A stretch of DNA of 64,000 nt from Actinomycetes bacterium. GTDB taxonomy: Bacteria > Actinomycetota > Actinomycetes > Propionibacteriales > Propionibacteriaceae. This document shows, one piece after another, positions 33,587 through 42,492 of the stretch. Both the position numbers and the translations under genes were made by a program. Location of the stretch: the NCBI GenBank assembly GCA_023392635.1, contig JAEVYS010000051.1:1-64000 (forward strand). The letters are read 5' to 3'. The notes under the pieces are model-generated. The model was not told the DNA's origin and ran no database searches. It saw only the letters and a program-made list of their open reading frames with translations. Numbering within the stretch: position 1 is the stretch's first letter; each line of letters begins with the position of its first letter.

Positions 33587-34951
33587 ATGAGCGAAACGGC
33601 GTGGGAGGATTGGATCGACAGCGATCCGGAGCCTGACGCGCACATTGAGGTGCTCGACCACTTGATCGCACGGCTGCTCGAGGAGGAGCAGGCGGGGCCG
33701 CAGTGGTGGCGTCTATCAGACGAACAAGTCCTCGCGGAGCTCGAACGGTTGCAGGCCCGGCTCACGATGCTGCAAGCCCGCCGACTCGCGCTGCTGGCTG
33801 AGGCGGAGAAGCGAGAAGCGACGTTGCGCCTGGCCGGGCTGGACACCGCGTCCTGGGTGGCCGACCACAACACGCACACCGCGCGGGGTGCTCGTCAGGA
33901 GGTGCGGCTCGCCGTCCAGCTCCTGCAGCAGCCGCTCGTGGCAGGTGCGATGTCGCAGGGCCGCCTGTCGCTGGAGCAGGTGCGGGTCATCACCGCCGGT
34001 CTCGACCGGCTCCCCGACGGGCTCGACGAAGGGGCGCGCGAACGGGTCGAGCAGCACCTGGTCGGGCTCGGTGCGGAGTTCGGGCCGTACGGGTTGTCGC
34101 GGCTGGTGAACCGGGCCGTCGAGGTCGTCGCCCCGGACGTGGGGGAGGACGCCGACCGCCGCGCGGTGGAACGGCTTGAGGCCGAACAGCGCCGAACCCG
34201 CCACGTCACCTGGTGGCACGACCCCGAGGACGGATCCGTCCAGCTGAAGGCGAAGCTACCGGCCGTGGCAGGGCAGAAGCTGATCGGGCTCCTGCGGGTG
34301 CTGACGGCCTCTGCCCGCAAGAGCGCCGCGCTCGCCGGGATGGAGTTGAGCAAGGGACAGGCGAACGCGGACGCCCTGGTGCTGCTCGCGGAGCACTACA
34401 GCGGCTGCGCCGGCACGGAGCGGGCGGCTGGCGAACGGGCCCGCATCCTGGTGACGATCCCGTACGAGACACTCATCGGACGACTCGGCACGGCCACGCT
34501 GGTCGACAGCAGCCAGACCATCACGGCCCGGCAGGCGCGGCTCCTGGCCTGCGATGCCGGCATCCTGCCGATGGTCATGGGCGCGCACGATCCCGTACCG
34601 CTGGACGTCGGCCGCCGGCGCCGCCTGTTCACCGGTGCGCTGCGTGATGTGATCCTTGCCCGCGACCAGGGCTGCGCCTTCCCGGGCTGCGACCGGCCAC
34701 CCGCCGACTGCGACATCCACCATGTCGTGCCCTGGCACCAGGGAGGTTCCACCAGCTACGACAACGGCGTCACGGTGTGCAGTTTCCATCATCACCTCGT
34801 CGAACCCGACCCGGCCGCGCGGGCCGAAAGCCAGTGGCAGATCCGGTTCTGCCCCAACGGGCGCCCGCAATTCGGCGCGCCCGAGGGACGCGGCGCCCCG
34901 CCCGGCCAGCGGCGTTGGCGCCAGCACCACCGCTACGCCACCCTGTCGTGA
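33587..34951 (+). CDS. DUF222 domain HNH endonuclease-like protein
   Basis: Product of 454 aa of the actinobacterial 13E12-type family: an N-terminal DUF222 region (about 20-300) and a C-terminal HNH domain with CAFPGCDRPP, CDIHHVVPWHQGG and the third metal-site strand VTVCSFHHHLVE. Zinc cysteines and catalytic His are present. Biological role unknown; these genes are abundant and often multicopy in actinobacteria. The frame is open from 33557, but the ATG at 33587 is right after a TATAAT box, so the upstream part is not translated. Confidence 0.9.
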   Translation: MSETAWEDWIDSDPEPDAHIEVLDHLIARLLEEEQAGPQWWRLSDEQVLAELERLQARLTMLQARRLALLAEAEKREATLRLAGLDTASWVADHNTHTARGARQEVRLAVQLLQQPLVAGAMSQGRLSLEQVRVITAGLDRLPDGLDEGARERVEQHLVGLGAEFGPYGLSRLVNRAVEVVAPDVGEDADRRAVERLEAEQRRTRHVTWWHDPEDGSVQLKAKLPAVAGQKLIGLLRVLTASARKSAALAGMELSKGQANADALVLLAEHYSGCAGTERAAGERARILVTIPYETLIGRLGTATLVDSSQTITARQARLLACDAGILPMVMGAHDPVPLDVGRRRRLFTGALRDVILARDQGCAFPGCDRPPADCDIHHVVPWHQGGSTSYDNGVTVCSFHHHLVEPDPAARAESQWQIRFCPNGRPQFGAPEGRGAPPGQRRWRQHHRYATLS

Positions 34952-35072
34952 CGTCGGAGTCCCGACTGTGGATGACTGTACGAGTTTCCCGACCGGCTGT
35001 GGATAACCCCCCGCGGGGTCTGTCTTCGGTGCTCGGTGGTGTGCCAGACTCCTGCCACCCCAGGAGGTGCCT

Positions 35073-35660
35073 ATGCTCTCTCGGCCTCGGCGACTCGCAG
35101 TAACCGTCGGTATCGCTGCGTGCCTGCTGGCCGGGTGCCAGGCACCGACCCCCACACTCTCGCCCGCCCCCAGCTTCACCTGCACCCCTGAGGCGGGTGG
35201 CGCGGGCTTCAGCTGCTCACAGCACCAGTACGACGACATGGTGGCCAAGGACAAGCTCTACGCCGAGGCCGAAGCTGTCTACCGCAAGTTCTTCGCCGAG
35301 GACTCGCGGATTCTCCGCGTGGGTGGCGTCTCGGGGCCGACAGAAGTCATCAAGCAGACCACCGCAGGAGCGTTCCTTCAGGACTCAATGGACTACTACC
35401 GATCGCTACTTGATGAGCGATCGAAATTGGTTGGCGGCGAGATTGCGCTCACGAACTTAGTGCGTGTGCCTGGCGTCTCGAAGGGTGGCTCTCTAGTCGC
35501 TCTGCGGGCCTGTATCGACGCCTCGTCCGCTCGGATTCAACTCCACGGCAAGGACATAGGGCCGGGTCGTAAAGGAGTGGACCTGCTTTATTTCGGTCGT
35601 TTCGATGGAGTGCTGAAGATTCAGGGTGCAGACGGTCAGGAGGGCCAGACGTGCGCGTGA
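35073..35660 (+). CDS. putative lipoprotein
   Basis: Product of 195 aa with a lipobox CLLAGC (Cys at residue 22) and a two-Cys segment FTCTPEAGGAGFSCSQ. The mature part (YDDMVAKDKLYAEAEAVYRKFFAED...) resembles small NTF2-like or stress lipoproteins, but I cannot assign a family. AGGAGG ends 5 nt before the ATG at 35073, which fixes the start. Codon and base use is less GC-biased than in neighbours, especially at 35340-35640. It overlaps the next gene by 10 nt. Confidence 0.8.
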   Translation: MLSRPRRLAVTVGIAACLLAGCQAPTPTLSPAPSFTCTPEAGGAGFSCSQHQYDDMVAKDKLYAEAEAVYRKFFAEDSRILRVGGVSGPTEVIKQTTAGAFLQDSMDYYRSLLDERSKLVGGEIALTNLVRVPGVSKGGSLVALRACIDASSARIQLHGKDIGPGRKGVDLLYFGRFDGVLKIQGADGQEGQTCA

Positions 35661-36481
35661 GATCAGTAGGGACGGCACTCTCGTTGAGTCTCATTCTGCT
35701 TCTGGCTCCACTTCCACCGCTCGCCGTCGCGGGTGGAGGTGGCAATGAGGGCGACCCAATCGTCACTCATCCAAGGGATGGTGAGTACCGAGGTCGGCTC
35801 CGAGTGTCTGGCAAGCGGCACCACACCTCGGACAAGAAGCCCAGCGCCGTCGCCAAGAGGCGAAGCTTGAGCAAGGCACCCAAGCCGAAGCTCACGGACG
35901 CCGAGTGGCGAGCCTTCGTGGGGATGTGCCGGCGGATGAATCAGGAGTTCACCTGCACGACGCCGATGGACCGCAACAAGCCGCCGTCGCGGGCTCGCCT
36001 GGTGCTCGACCTCGGCGCGATGGCCAAGACCTTGGTCGTCCGGCTGCAGCTGCCCGACCCGACGCCGCAGGTGGGTCCCGACCCGACGGCGAACGACTGG
36101 AAGATGGCCGCCGTGGGCTACCCGCTGTGGCTGTGGACGAACGGCCCCAGAACCGTCACGAGCAGGGTGCGCGCGTACGGAATCACGTTCACTCTTCGCG
36201 CCACGTGGCTCTCGACCGCCTTCGACATGGGGGACGGCCACTCGCTCACCTGCACGCGGTCGACGCCGTACACGTCCCGTGTGACGCCGGGATCGAAGTC
36301 GCCCGACTGCGGCTACACCTACCTCACGTCCTCGCTGCCGAAGGGCAGCTACACGATCACGTCCACCACCCGCTGGCGCATCACCTGGAGCGCGCTGGGC
36401 GCGTCCGGCTCACTGCCGGGCACCTACTCGGGCAGTCGGTCGCTGCCGGTCGGTGAGCTGAACGCCCTGGTTGTCCGTTAG
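35651..36481 (+). CDS. secreted protein with PKD-like C-terminal part
   Basis: Product of 276 aa with a signal peptide (about 1-27, ending LAVAGG), then a basic Lys-rich stretch. The region PTANDWKMAAVGYPLWLWTNGP, then YGITFTLRATWLSTAFDMGDGHSLTC and PDCGYTYLTSS, is a PKD-like fold seen in many Nocardioides- and Streptomyces-type secreted proteins next to a lipoprotein gene. Four cysteines likely form disulfides. Function unknown. GTG at 35657 is an alternative start (GTGA overlap). Confidence 0.75.
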   Translation: MRVRSVGTALSLSLILLLAPLPPLAVAGGGGNEGDPIVTHPRDGEYRGRLRVSGKRHHTSDKKPSAVAKRRSLSKAPKPKLTDAEWRAFVGMCRRMNQEFTCTTPMDRNKPPSRARLVLDLGAMAKTLVVRLQLPDPTPQVGPDPTANDWKMAAVGYPLWLWTNGPRTVTSRVRAYGITFTLRATWLSTAFDMGDGHSLTCTRSTPYTSRVTPGSKSPDCGYTYLTSSLPKGSYTITSTTRWRITWSALGASGSLPGTYSGSRSLPVGELNALVVR

Positions 36482-37575
36482 GCGTCGCGCCGCGTCGCGA
36501 CGTCGACCAGGGCCTCCAGACCGGCCCGCGCGGGCTCGGCGATCCCGAAGAGGGCGGCGCGTGCCTCGCCGGCAGCCGACGAGATCTCGCGTTCCGCGGC
36601 CTCGAGCGCTCCTGACGCGGTGATCAGCTCGCGCGCCTCGTCCACCTCGGCCGACGACAGGGCACGACCCAGCAGGCGGTCGAGCCGACGCGCAGCACCG
36701 TCGTCAAGGCCGGCCATCGCGTTCGCGATGAGGACGGTGAGCTTGCCCTCGCGCAGGTCGTCGCCGGCCGGCTTGCCGGTCACGGCCTCGTCCCCGAACA
36801 CGCCGAGCACGTCGTCGCGGTACTGGAACGCGCGACCCAGCGGCGAGCCGTAGCGACCCAACTGCTGCAGCACTTCGGGCCCGGCGCCGCCCAGGGCAGC
36901 GCCGATCTGGAGCGGACGGACGACCGTGTACTTCGCGGTCTTGTACTCCACGACCCGCCGGACCTGGGCCAGGACGGACGCAGGATCGCGCCGCGCGTCC
37001 AGCGGGGAGCGGGTCTGTGCGGTGATGTCGAGGTACTGCCCGCCGGTCACCTCCGCCCGCATGGACGCCAGCACCGGCTGGGCCGCCGCCAGCGCCTCCG
37101 CCGCCACGCCGCACGAGGTGAACAGTTCGACCGACCACATCAGCAGCAGGTCCCCGAGCAGGATCGCGCCGGCCCTCCCGAAGTCCGTCGAACCGCCACG
37201 GCGATCCTCCTGACGGTGCCGTCGCGCCAGCTGGACGTGGGCGGCGGGAACCCCGCGTCGGGTGTCCGAGCCGTCCATCACGTCGTCATGCACCAGTGCG
37301 CTCACATGCAGCAGGTCGAGGCTCGCCGCAGCCCGCACCACGGGGTCGGGCACCGACGATCCGCCGGTCGCTGCGAGATGGCCCCAGCAGCAGAACGCCG
37401 GACGCAGCCGCTTCCCGCCCTCGGTGAACACGCGCGCCAACTCCACGAGGTCGGCGACCTCCGGTCCCAGCTCCTCCAGCGCCTGCCCGCGTGAGGTGAG
37501 GAACGCGGTCAGTTCGTGGCCCACCGCGGCCCGCAGTTCGGCCGAGAGCGGGTCGGCGGCGTCCAGGTTGACCAC
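36478..37575 (-). CDS. polyprenyl diphosphate synthase (IdsA type)
   Basis: Product of 365 aa of the trans-isoprenyl diphosphate synthase family. The first aspartate-rich motif is HDDVMDGSDTRRG, the second YRDDVLGVFGD; RLRPAFCCWG and KTAKYT are also family signatures. It makes a C15-C20-range or longer allylic diphosphate. Mycobacterial idsA2 (Rv2173) lies in the same relative place, before the MTHFR gene. The GTG start at 37575 follows a TAGGCT box by 6 nt and is divergent from metF. Confidence 0.92.
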   Translation of the reverse strand: MVNLDAADPLSAELRAAVGHELTAFLTSRGQALEELGPEVADLVELARVFTEGGKRLRPAFCCWGHLAATGGSSVPDPVVRAAASLDLLHVSALVHDDVMDGSDTRRGVPAAHVQLARRHRQEDRRGGSTDFGRAGAILLGDLLLMWSVELFTSCGVAAEALAAAQPVLASMRAEVTGGQYLDITAQTRSPLDARRDPASVLAQVRRVVEYKTAKYTVVRPLQIGAALGGAGPEVLQQLGRYGSPLGRAFQYRDDVLGVFGDEAVTGKPAGDDLREGKLTVLIANAMAGLDDGAARRLDRLLGRALSSAEVDEARELITASGALEAAEREISSAAGEARAALFGIAEPARAGLEALVDVATRRDA

Positions 37576-37581
37576 GGTCTG

Positions 37582-37619
37582 AGCCTAGACTGCCCGGCTC
37601 GGAGGCGCTGGCCTACCCT
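37582..37619. promoter_or_regulatory. divergent leaderless promoters (polyprenyl synthase, metF)
   Basis: Minus strand TAGGCT at 37582-37587 is 6 nt from the synthase GTG. Plus strand TACCCT at 37614-37619 is 7 nt from the metF ATG. Confidence 0.45.
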
Positions 37620-37626
37620 TGCCCCC

Positions 37627-38529
37627 ATGCCCACGCCCGAACCGACGATCGCCGACGTGCTCGCCTCCCGCGACCACGCCACGATGTCGTTCGAGTTCTT
37701 CCCGCCGAAGGACGACGCCGGGCAGGCGCAGCTGCTGGACGCGATCACCGGTCTCGACCCGCTGCACCCCGACTTCGTCTCGGTCACCTACGGGGCCAGC
37801 GGGTCGACGCGGGCACGGACGATCGACGCGACCCGCCTCATCCGGCGGCACACCAGCGCGCTCACCATGGGTCACCTCACCTGCGCCAGCCAGTCGGTGG
37901 CGGAGCTGCGCGGTGCGATCGACGCCTACGCCGAAGCGGGCATCACCCACATCCTCGCCGTTCGGGGCGATCCGCCGGGCGGACCTCGCGCTGCGTGGGA
38001 GCGCCATCCGGACGGTCTCAACACCGCCACCGACCTCGTGCGGCTGGTCAAGCAGAGCGGCGACTTCTGCGTCGGGGTGGCGGCCTTTCCCGACGGCCAT
38101 CCCGAGCACTTCGACGTCGACCTCGACGCCCGGATCCTCGCCGAGAAGGAGCAGGCCGGCGCCGAGTTCGCGATCACGCAGCTGTTCTTCGACGCCGACG
38201 CCTACTTCCGGCTGGTGGAGCGGGCGCGCGCACACGGCTCACAGATCCCGATCATCGCCGGCATCATGCCGGTCACCAACGTCAGCCAGATCGAGCGGTT
38301 CGCCACGTTCTCCGGCGCCGACCTGCCCCGCCCGGTCGTCGACCGGCTGCACGCCGTCGCCGACGATCCTGCGGCGGTCCGGCAGGTCGGCCTCGAGATC
38401 GCGGTCGAGCTGTGCGACCGGCTCCTCGCCGGCGGCGCGCCGGGGCTGCAGTTCTTCACCCAGAACCGTTCCCGGGCTACCGCAGAGATTCTCGCCAGGC
38501 TCCGGCAGATCGCCCCACATCGATCGTGA
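37627..38529 (+). CDS. metF: methylenetetrahydrofolate reductase
   Basis: Product of 300 aa of the MTHFR family: SFEFFPPKDD at the N-terminus, VSVTYGASGS, HLTCASQS, ILAVRGDPPGG and FAITQLFFDADAYFR. It reduces 5,10-methylene-THF to 5-methyl-THF for methionine synthesis. ATG at 37627 is set by the TACCCT box and the family N-terminus. The final 53 nt overlap the convergent helD-like gene. Confidence 0.93.
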   Translation: MPTPEPTIADVLASRDHATMSFEFFPPKDDAGQAQLLDAITGLDPLHPDFVSVTYGASGSTRARTIDATRLIRRHTSALTMGHLTCASQSVAELRGAIDAYAEAGITHILAVRGDPPGGPRAAWERHPDGLNTATDLVRLVKQSGDFCVGVAAFPDGHPEHFDVDLDARILAEKEQAGAEFAITQLFFDADAYFRLVERARAHGSQIPIIAGIMPVTNVSQIERFATFSGADLPRPVVDRLHAVADDPAAVRQVGLEIAVELCDRLLAGGAPGLQFFTQNRSRATAEILARLRQIAPHRS

Positions 38530-40663
38530 CCAGCCGCTGCGTGGGACGCGTCAACGCCACGTAGAGCACCCGGACGCCGCCCGGCGACTGCTGCACGATC
38601 TCGTCCGGGCCGACGACCACCACCGCGTCGTACTCCAGTCCCTTGGCGTTGAGCGGGCTCACGAAGCTGATCCGGCCACGGTCGCCGTTCGCGGACGGGA
38701 GGTCGGCGGCGGCGATCCCCGGCAGCCGTGACGGCGCCACGATGACGCCGATCGTGCCCTCGACGGCGTCGGTGAGCCGTGCCAGCACCTCGTCCAGGTC
38801 CTCGACGATCGACTGCTCCGACGCGGTCCGCAGTTCCGGTTCCACCCCGGTGGAGCGGACGGCCACCGGCAGGTCGGCCCGGGGGAAGTCGCGGCGCACG
38901 ACCTCGGCGGCCAGCTCGAACACCTCCGCCGGGCTGCGGTAGTTCGTCGACAGCCGGAACGTCCGGTTGGGGGCCGAGCCGATCAGCTCCTGCAGCGCCT
39001 TCTCCGACTCCGCCAGGTTCGGCCAGCTGCTCTGCGCAGGGTCGCCGACGATCGTCCAGCTCGCCTGGGAGCCGCGACGGCGCAGCATCCGCCACTGCAT
39101 CGGGCTGATGTCCTGCGCCTCGTCCACCAGCAGGTGGGTGAAGGTGTCGTGCGGGTCGGCCTGCGGGTCGACCTCACGGACGTCCCGCAGCCAGTCCGCG
39201 GTGGTGACGAGCTCGGTCGTGTCGGTGCCCTCGCCCAGGAAGAGCAACGGGTCCTCCGCCTCCTCGGGCGTGATCGGCCCGAGCGCGGCGACCAGCTCGT
39301 CGAGCAGCGCCGTGTCCGCCACCGACCAGTCGTCGAAGCCGTAGGACGCGGCGAGCGCGGCCTGCTCGGCGCCGTCCAGAATGCCCTCTCCGACCCGCGC
39401 CACCACCTGGGGGGACGCCAGCCGTCGCAGGACGTCGGTGGGCGTCAGGTCCGGCCACCACGCCTGCAGGAACATCCGGTAGAGCGCGGAGTCACTGACC
39501 AGCTCGGTCATCGTCTCCAGGTCCATCTCCAGTTCGGCCGGCAGCTGTTCGTACAAGGCGGCCATCACGGCTGCTTCTGCCGCGGGTCGTCCCGCGTTCG
39601 CCTTGGTGCGGGTGAGCACGTCGCGGCGGATGCGGCTCAGCGCGGCTGCGTCCAGGCTGAGCGGCTCGCCCTTCACCGTGACCCTCAGCGGCGGCTGGTC
39701 GGCACCCGGGTCCAGCAGCGGCAGGTTCACCAGCCGCTTCAGCAGCGGCACCATGCGCAGGCTGCCCTTGATGGCCGCGGCCTCCGCGGCGTCGATCCGG
39801 GACGCGGTGAACCCCAGGGTGTCGACCGCCACCCCTCCGATCGGGCGCAGCGTCACCGAGTCCTCACCGAGCGAGGGCAGCACCCGCTCGATGTAGTCCA
39901 TGAACAGGCTGCTCGGGCCGACCACGAGGATGCCGCCGCGCTCGAACCGCCGCCGGTTGGAGTAGAGCAGGTACGCGGCGCGGTGCAGGGCCACCACCGT
40001 CTTGCCGGTGCCGGGGCCGCCGGCGATCACCGTGACGCCTTGGTGGTCGGCGCGGATGGCCTCGTCCTGTTCGGCCTGGATGGTGGCGACGATGTCGCGC
40101 ATGCGCGGGCCCCTTGCCCGCTTGAGCGCGGCCATCAGCGCGCCGTCGCCGATGATGACGAGGTCGTCGCGGGCGTGGCTGTTGTCGAGCAGGTCGTCCT
40201 CGATGCCGACCACGATGTCGTTGCGGCACCTCAGCACGCGACGCCGCACCACGTCCATCGGGTCGGTGGGCGTGGCCCGGTAGAACGGCTCGGCGGCCCG
40301 GGCCCGCCAGTCGATCACGAGCGGCTCGTAGTCCGCGTCCCGCACCCCGATGCGTCCGATGTAGCGGATCTCCCCATCGGTGTGGTCCAGCCGGCCGAAG
40401 ACCAGCCCCTCATGCTCGGCGTCGAGAATGGCCAGTCGCCGTGCCGCCTGGAACGCGAACGCATCACGTTCGAACAGGGCGGTGCCGTCCTCCTCCCGGA
40501 CCCAGGTCTCCCGGTCCGACCGGTAGATGTCCTGGCCCTGCGACGCGACCTTGCGCGCCGATCGCGTCGCCTGCTCGAGGTGCTCGTAGACCAGATCGAC
40601 ATGCGCCTGTTCGATGGCCAACTCGCGCTCGAGCGCGGTCGGGGGTGTGCCAGCTGAATCCAC
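38477..40663 (-). CDS. helD: HelD/HelR-type RNA polymerase recycling ATPase
   Basis: Product of 728 aa, UvrD-like superfamily 1 motor. The N-terminal coiled-coil arm (about 12-60) is present, Walker A is GGPGTGKTVVALHRA, motif II is VDEAQDISPMQW, and NYRSPAEVF and KGLEYDAVVVVGPDE follow. Actinobacterial HelD proteins remove stalled RNA polymerase and can protect it from rifampicin. GTG at 40663 is chosen because GAAGGA stands 7 nt upstream. The frame is open to 40720. A TAGACT box is at 40698-40703. Confidence 0.88.
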   Translation of the reverse strand: MDSAGTPPTALERELAIEQAHVDLVYEHLEQATRSARKVASQGQDIYRSDRETWVREEDGTALFERDAFAFQAARRLAILDAEHEGLVFGRLDHTDGEIRYIGRIGVRDADYEPLVIDWRARAAEPFYRATPTDPMDVVRRRVLRCRNDIVVGIEDDLLDNSHARDDLVIIGDGALMAALKRARGPRMRDIVATIQAEQDEAIRADHQGVTVIAGGPGTGKTVVALHRAAYLLYSNRRRFERGGILVVGPSSLFMDYIERVLPSLGEDSVTLRPIGGVAVDTLGFTASRIDAAEAAAIKGSLRMVPLLKRLVNLPLLDPGADQPPLRVTVKGEPLSLDAAALSRIRRDVLTRTKANAGRPAAEAAVMAALYEQLPAELEMDLETMTELVSDSALYRMFLQAWWPDLTPTDVLRRLASPQVVARVGEGILDGAEQAALAASYGFDDWSVADTALLDELVAALGPITPEEAEDPLLFLGEGTDTTELVTTADWLRDVREVDPQADPHDTFTHLLVDEAQDISPMQWRMLRRRGSQASWTIVGDPAQSSWPNLAESEKALQELIGSAPNRTFRLSTNYRSPAEVFELAAEVVRRDFPRADLPVAVRSTGVEPELRTASEQSIVEDLDEVLARLTDAVEGTIGVIVAPSRLPGIAAADLPSANGDRGRISFVSPLNAKGLEYDAVVVVGPDEIVQQSPGGVRVLYVALTRPTQRLVTIDVGRSAGAWRESLR

Positions 40664-40772
40664 GGAGGTGTCCTTCGCCAAAGGTGCGCGACGGACAAGT
40701 CTAGTCGTGCCGGGAAGCACGCGCCGGGCGCCGAGACCACCGATGGGAGATCCGCCCCTCCCGGGTCCCCGA

Positions 40773-41675
40773 TCAGGGGACGAGGACGATCTTCCCGGCG
40801 GCGTGGCGTTGCGCGATCAGCTCGTGCGCCGCCGCCGCCTCCTCCAGCGGGAACGACCGTGCCACGCGCACCCCGAAGCGCCCGGACGCAGCCAGCTCCC
40901 CGATCCGTGCCAGTGCGGCAGTGGCGTCACCGCCACCGCCGGTGAACCGGGCGCCGCGGTCGGCGGCGGCGTAGTTCGCGATGGTCGCGATCTGGTCGGG
41001 GGAGTCCACCAGCCCCAGCAGGTCGTCGAGCTGGCTGCCGGCGGTGTCGAACACGGCGTCGACGCCCGTCCCCGTCACCGCGCGCACGCGATCCACGAGC
41101 CCTTCACCGTAGGTCACCGGCTCCGCGCCCAGCTGCCTGAGCCAGGCGTGGTTGACCGCGCTGGCCGTCGCGATGACCCGCAGTCCCGCCTGCCGTGCCA
41201 GCTGGACGAGCGCCTGGCCGACGCTGCCGGCCGCGCCGTGGACGAGGACGACCTGTCCCTGGTCGAGGGGGAGTGTCGCCAGCAGCCGGCTCGCCGTCTC
41301 GCCCGCCACGGGCAGGGCGGCCGCGTCCTCGAACGAGAGGCCCGGCGGCTTCGGCGCCCAGGCCCGCAGCACCGCGTACTCGGCGTAGGTGGACGAACCG
41401 AGGCCGAACACCTCGCCGCCGGCGCTCACGCCGGTGACGCCGGCCCCGACCTGGTCCACGACACCGGCCGCCTCCAGCCCGGGGACGACGGGACCCCGCT
41501 CGGGTGCCGCGGCACCCCTGGCCATCATCCCGGAGCGCACCTTGTGGTCGAACGGGTTCACCCCCGCCGCCCGCACGCGGATCCGCACCTGGCCCGGGCC
41601 CGCCTGCGGCTCGGGCAGGTCCGTCTCGTGCAACACCTCAGGGCCGCCGTACTCGCTGAACACCACTGCTCGCAT
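40773..41675 (-). CDS. NADP-dependent quinone oxidoreductase-like MDR
   Basis: Product of 300 aa of the zinc-independent medium-chain reductase family: MRAVVFSEYGGPEVL, VPGLEAAGVVDQVGAGV, and a Rossmann HGAAGSVGQALVQLA. No zinc ligands. Likely reduces quinones or enones with NADPH. The ATG at 41675 has GAAGG 8 nt upstream. Farther upstream codons lie in the infA promoter region. Confidence 0.87.
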   Translation of the reverse strand: MRAVVFSEYGGPEVLHETDLPEPQAGPGQVRIRVRAAGVNPFDHKVRSGMMARGAAAPERGPVVPGLEAAGVVDQVGAGVTGVSAGGEVFGLGSSTYAEYAVLRAWAPKPPGLSFEDAAALPVAGETASRLLATLPLDQGQVVLVHGAAGSVGQALVQLARQAGLRVIATASAVNHAWLRQLGAEPVTYGEGLVDRVRAVTGTGVDAVFDTAGSQLDDLLGLVDSPDQIATIANYAAADRGARFTGGGGDATAALARIGELAASGRFGVRVARSFPLEEAAAAHELIAQRHAAGKIVLVP

Positions 41676-41847
41676 ACGACGCGTAACCTTCCCTTCGACG
41701 GACTCATTCCGCCGGGGGCGTACGGACCCGCTGCTGTCGGCGCGCGGGCCCGATTTGGGCGGGTAACCGGGCGTGAAGTAGTCTTGACCCTTGCATGACC
41801 TGTGCCTGCGCAGGCGTGCGTCCACAACCACTCAACGATTGGGAGTA

Positions 41848-42069
41848 ATGGCGAAGAAGGAAGGCGCCCTCGAACTCGAGGGAACCGTCGTCGAAGCCCT
41901 GCCCAACGCCATGTTCCGCGTGGAGCTGGCCAACGGGCACAAGGTTCTGGCGACCATCAGCGGCAAGATGCGGCAGCACTACATCCGCATCATTCCGGCC
42001 GACCGGGTGGTCGTGGAGCTGTCCCCCTATGACCTGAGCCGCGGACGCATCGTCTTCCGGCACCGGTGA
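41848..42069 (+). CDS. infA: translation initiation factor IF-1
   Basis: Product of 73 aa with an OB fold: MAKKEGALELEGTVVEALPN, FRVELANGHKVL and ISGKMRQHYIRIIPADRV. It binds the 30S A site during initiation. GGGAG ends 3 nt before the ATG. First gene of the alpha-type ribosomal operon here. The genes usually upstream in actinobacteria (secY, adk, map) are absent; an oxidoreductase lies there on the other strand. Confidence 0.97.
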   Translation: MAKKEGALELEGTVVEALPNAMFRVELANGHKVLATISGKMRQHYIRIIPADRVVVELSPYDLSRGRIVFRHR

Positions 42070-42147
42070 GCAAGACCCGCTAGAAATCCACCACCAGTCC
42101 GAACCACAGGGCATCCCTGTGCTCGGCGATGATCGAGGAGTTGCTCG

Positions 42148-42261
42148 ATGAAGGTCCAGCCGAGCGTCAAGAGGATCTGCGACAAGTGCAAGGTGATCCG
42201 CCGGCACGGTCGCGTGATGGTGATCTGCGACAACCCGCGCCACAAGCAGCGCCAGGGCTGA
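42148..42261 (+). CDS. rpmJ: ribosomal protein bL36
   Basis: Product of 37 aa (MKVQPSVKRICDKCKVIRR then HGRVMVICDNPRHKQRQG). It is short but unmistakable, with the zinc-ribbon Cys pair CDKC, a Cys in VICDN and a His in PRHKQ (C+ form). GAGGAG lies 7 nt before the ATG. It follows infA by 78 nt. Confidence 0.97.
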   Translation: MKVQPSVKRICDKCKVIRRHGRVMVICDNPRHKQRQG

Positions 42262-42359
42262 GCGAGGAGCTCGTCCAAGGCCCCGCCAAGCGCGGGACGC
42301 GGAACACCCGGCCCTCACCGGCCACCCACAACTGAATAACCACACCAACGTGATAGCAA

Positions 42360-42404
42360 CACCGCCGGCCAACGGCGGTGACCACCCCCGGACGAAGGCC
42401 GGGG
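42360..42404 (+). promoter_or_regulatory. two hairpins in the rpmJ-rpsM gap
   Basis: The 231-nt gap holds two stable stems: CACCGCCG/CGGCGGTG (42360-42367 and 42373-42380) and CCCCGG/CCGGGG (42386-42391 and 42399-42404). No T run follows, so they are more likely a leader structure (possible S4 autoregulation before rpsM) than a terminator. The rest of the gap, from 42262 to 42359 and from 42405 to 42474, shows no coding signal. Confidence 0.45.
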
Positions 42405-42492
42405 CCCATGCCAGGCGGCAAGGGGACGCATCACGCCAGACACCTTCGCGAGTCGGTCCGCCGGCTCGACAGCATTGAAAGGTAACCGCCTG

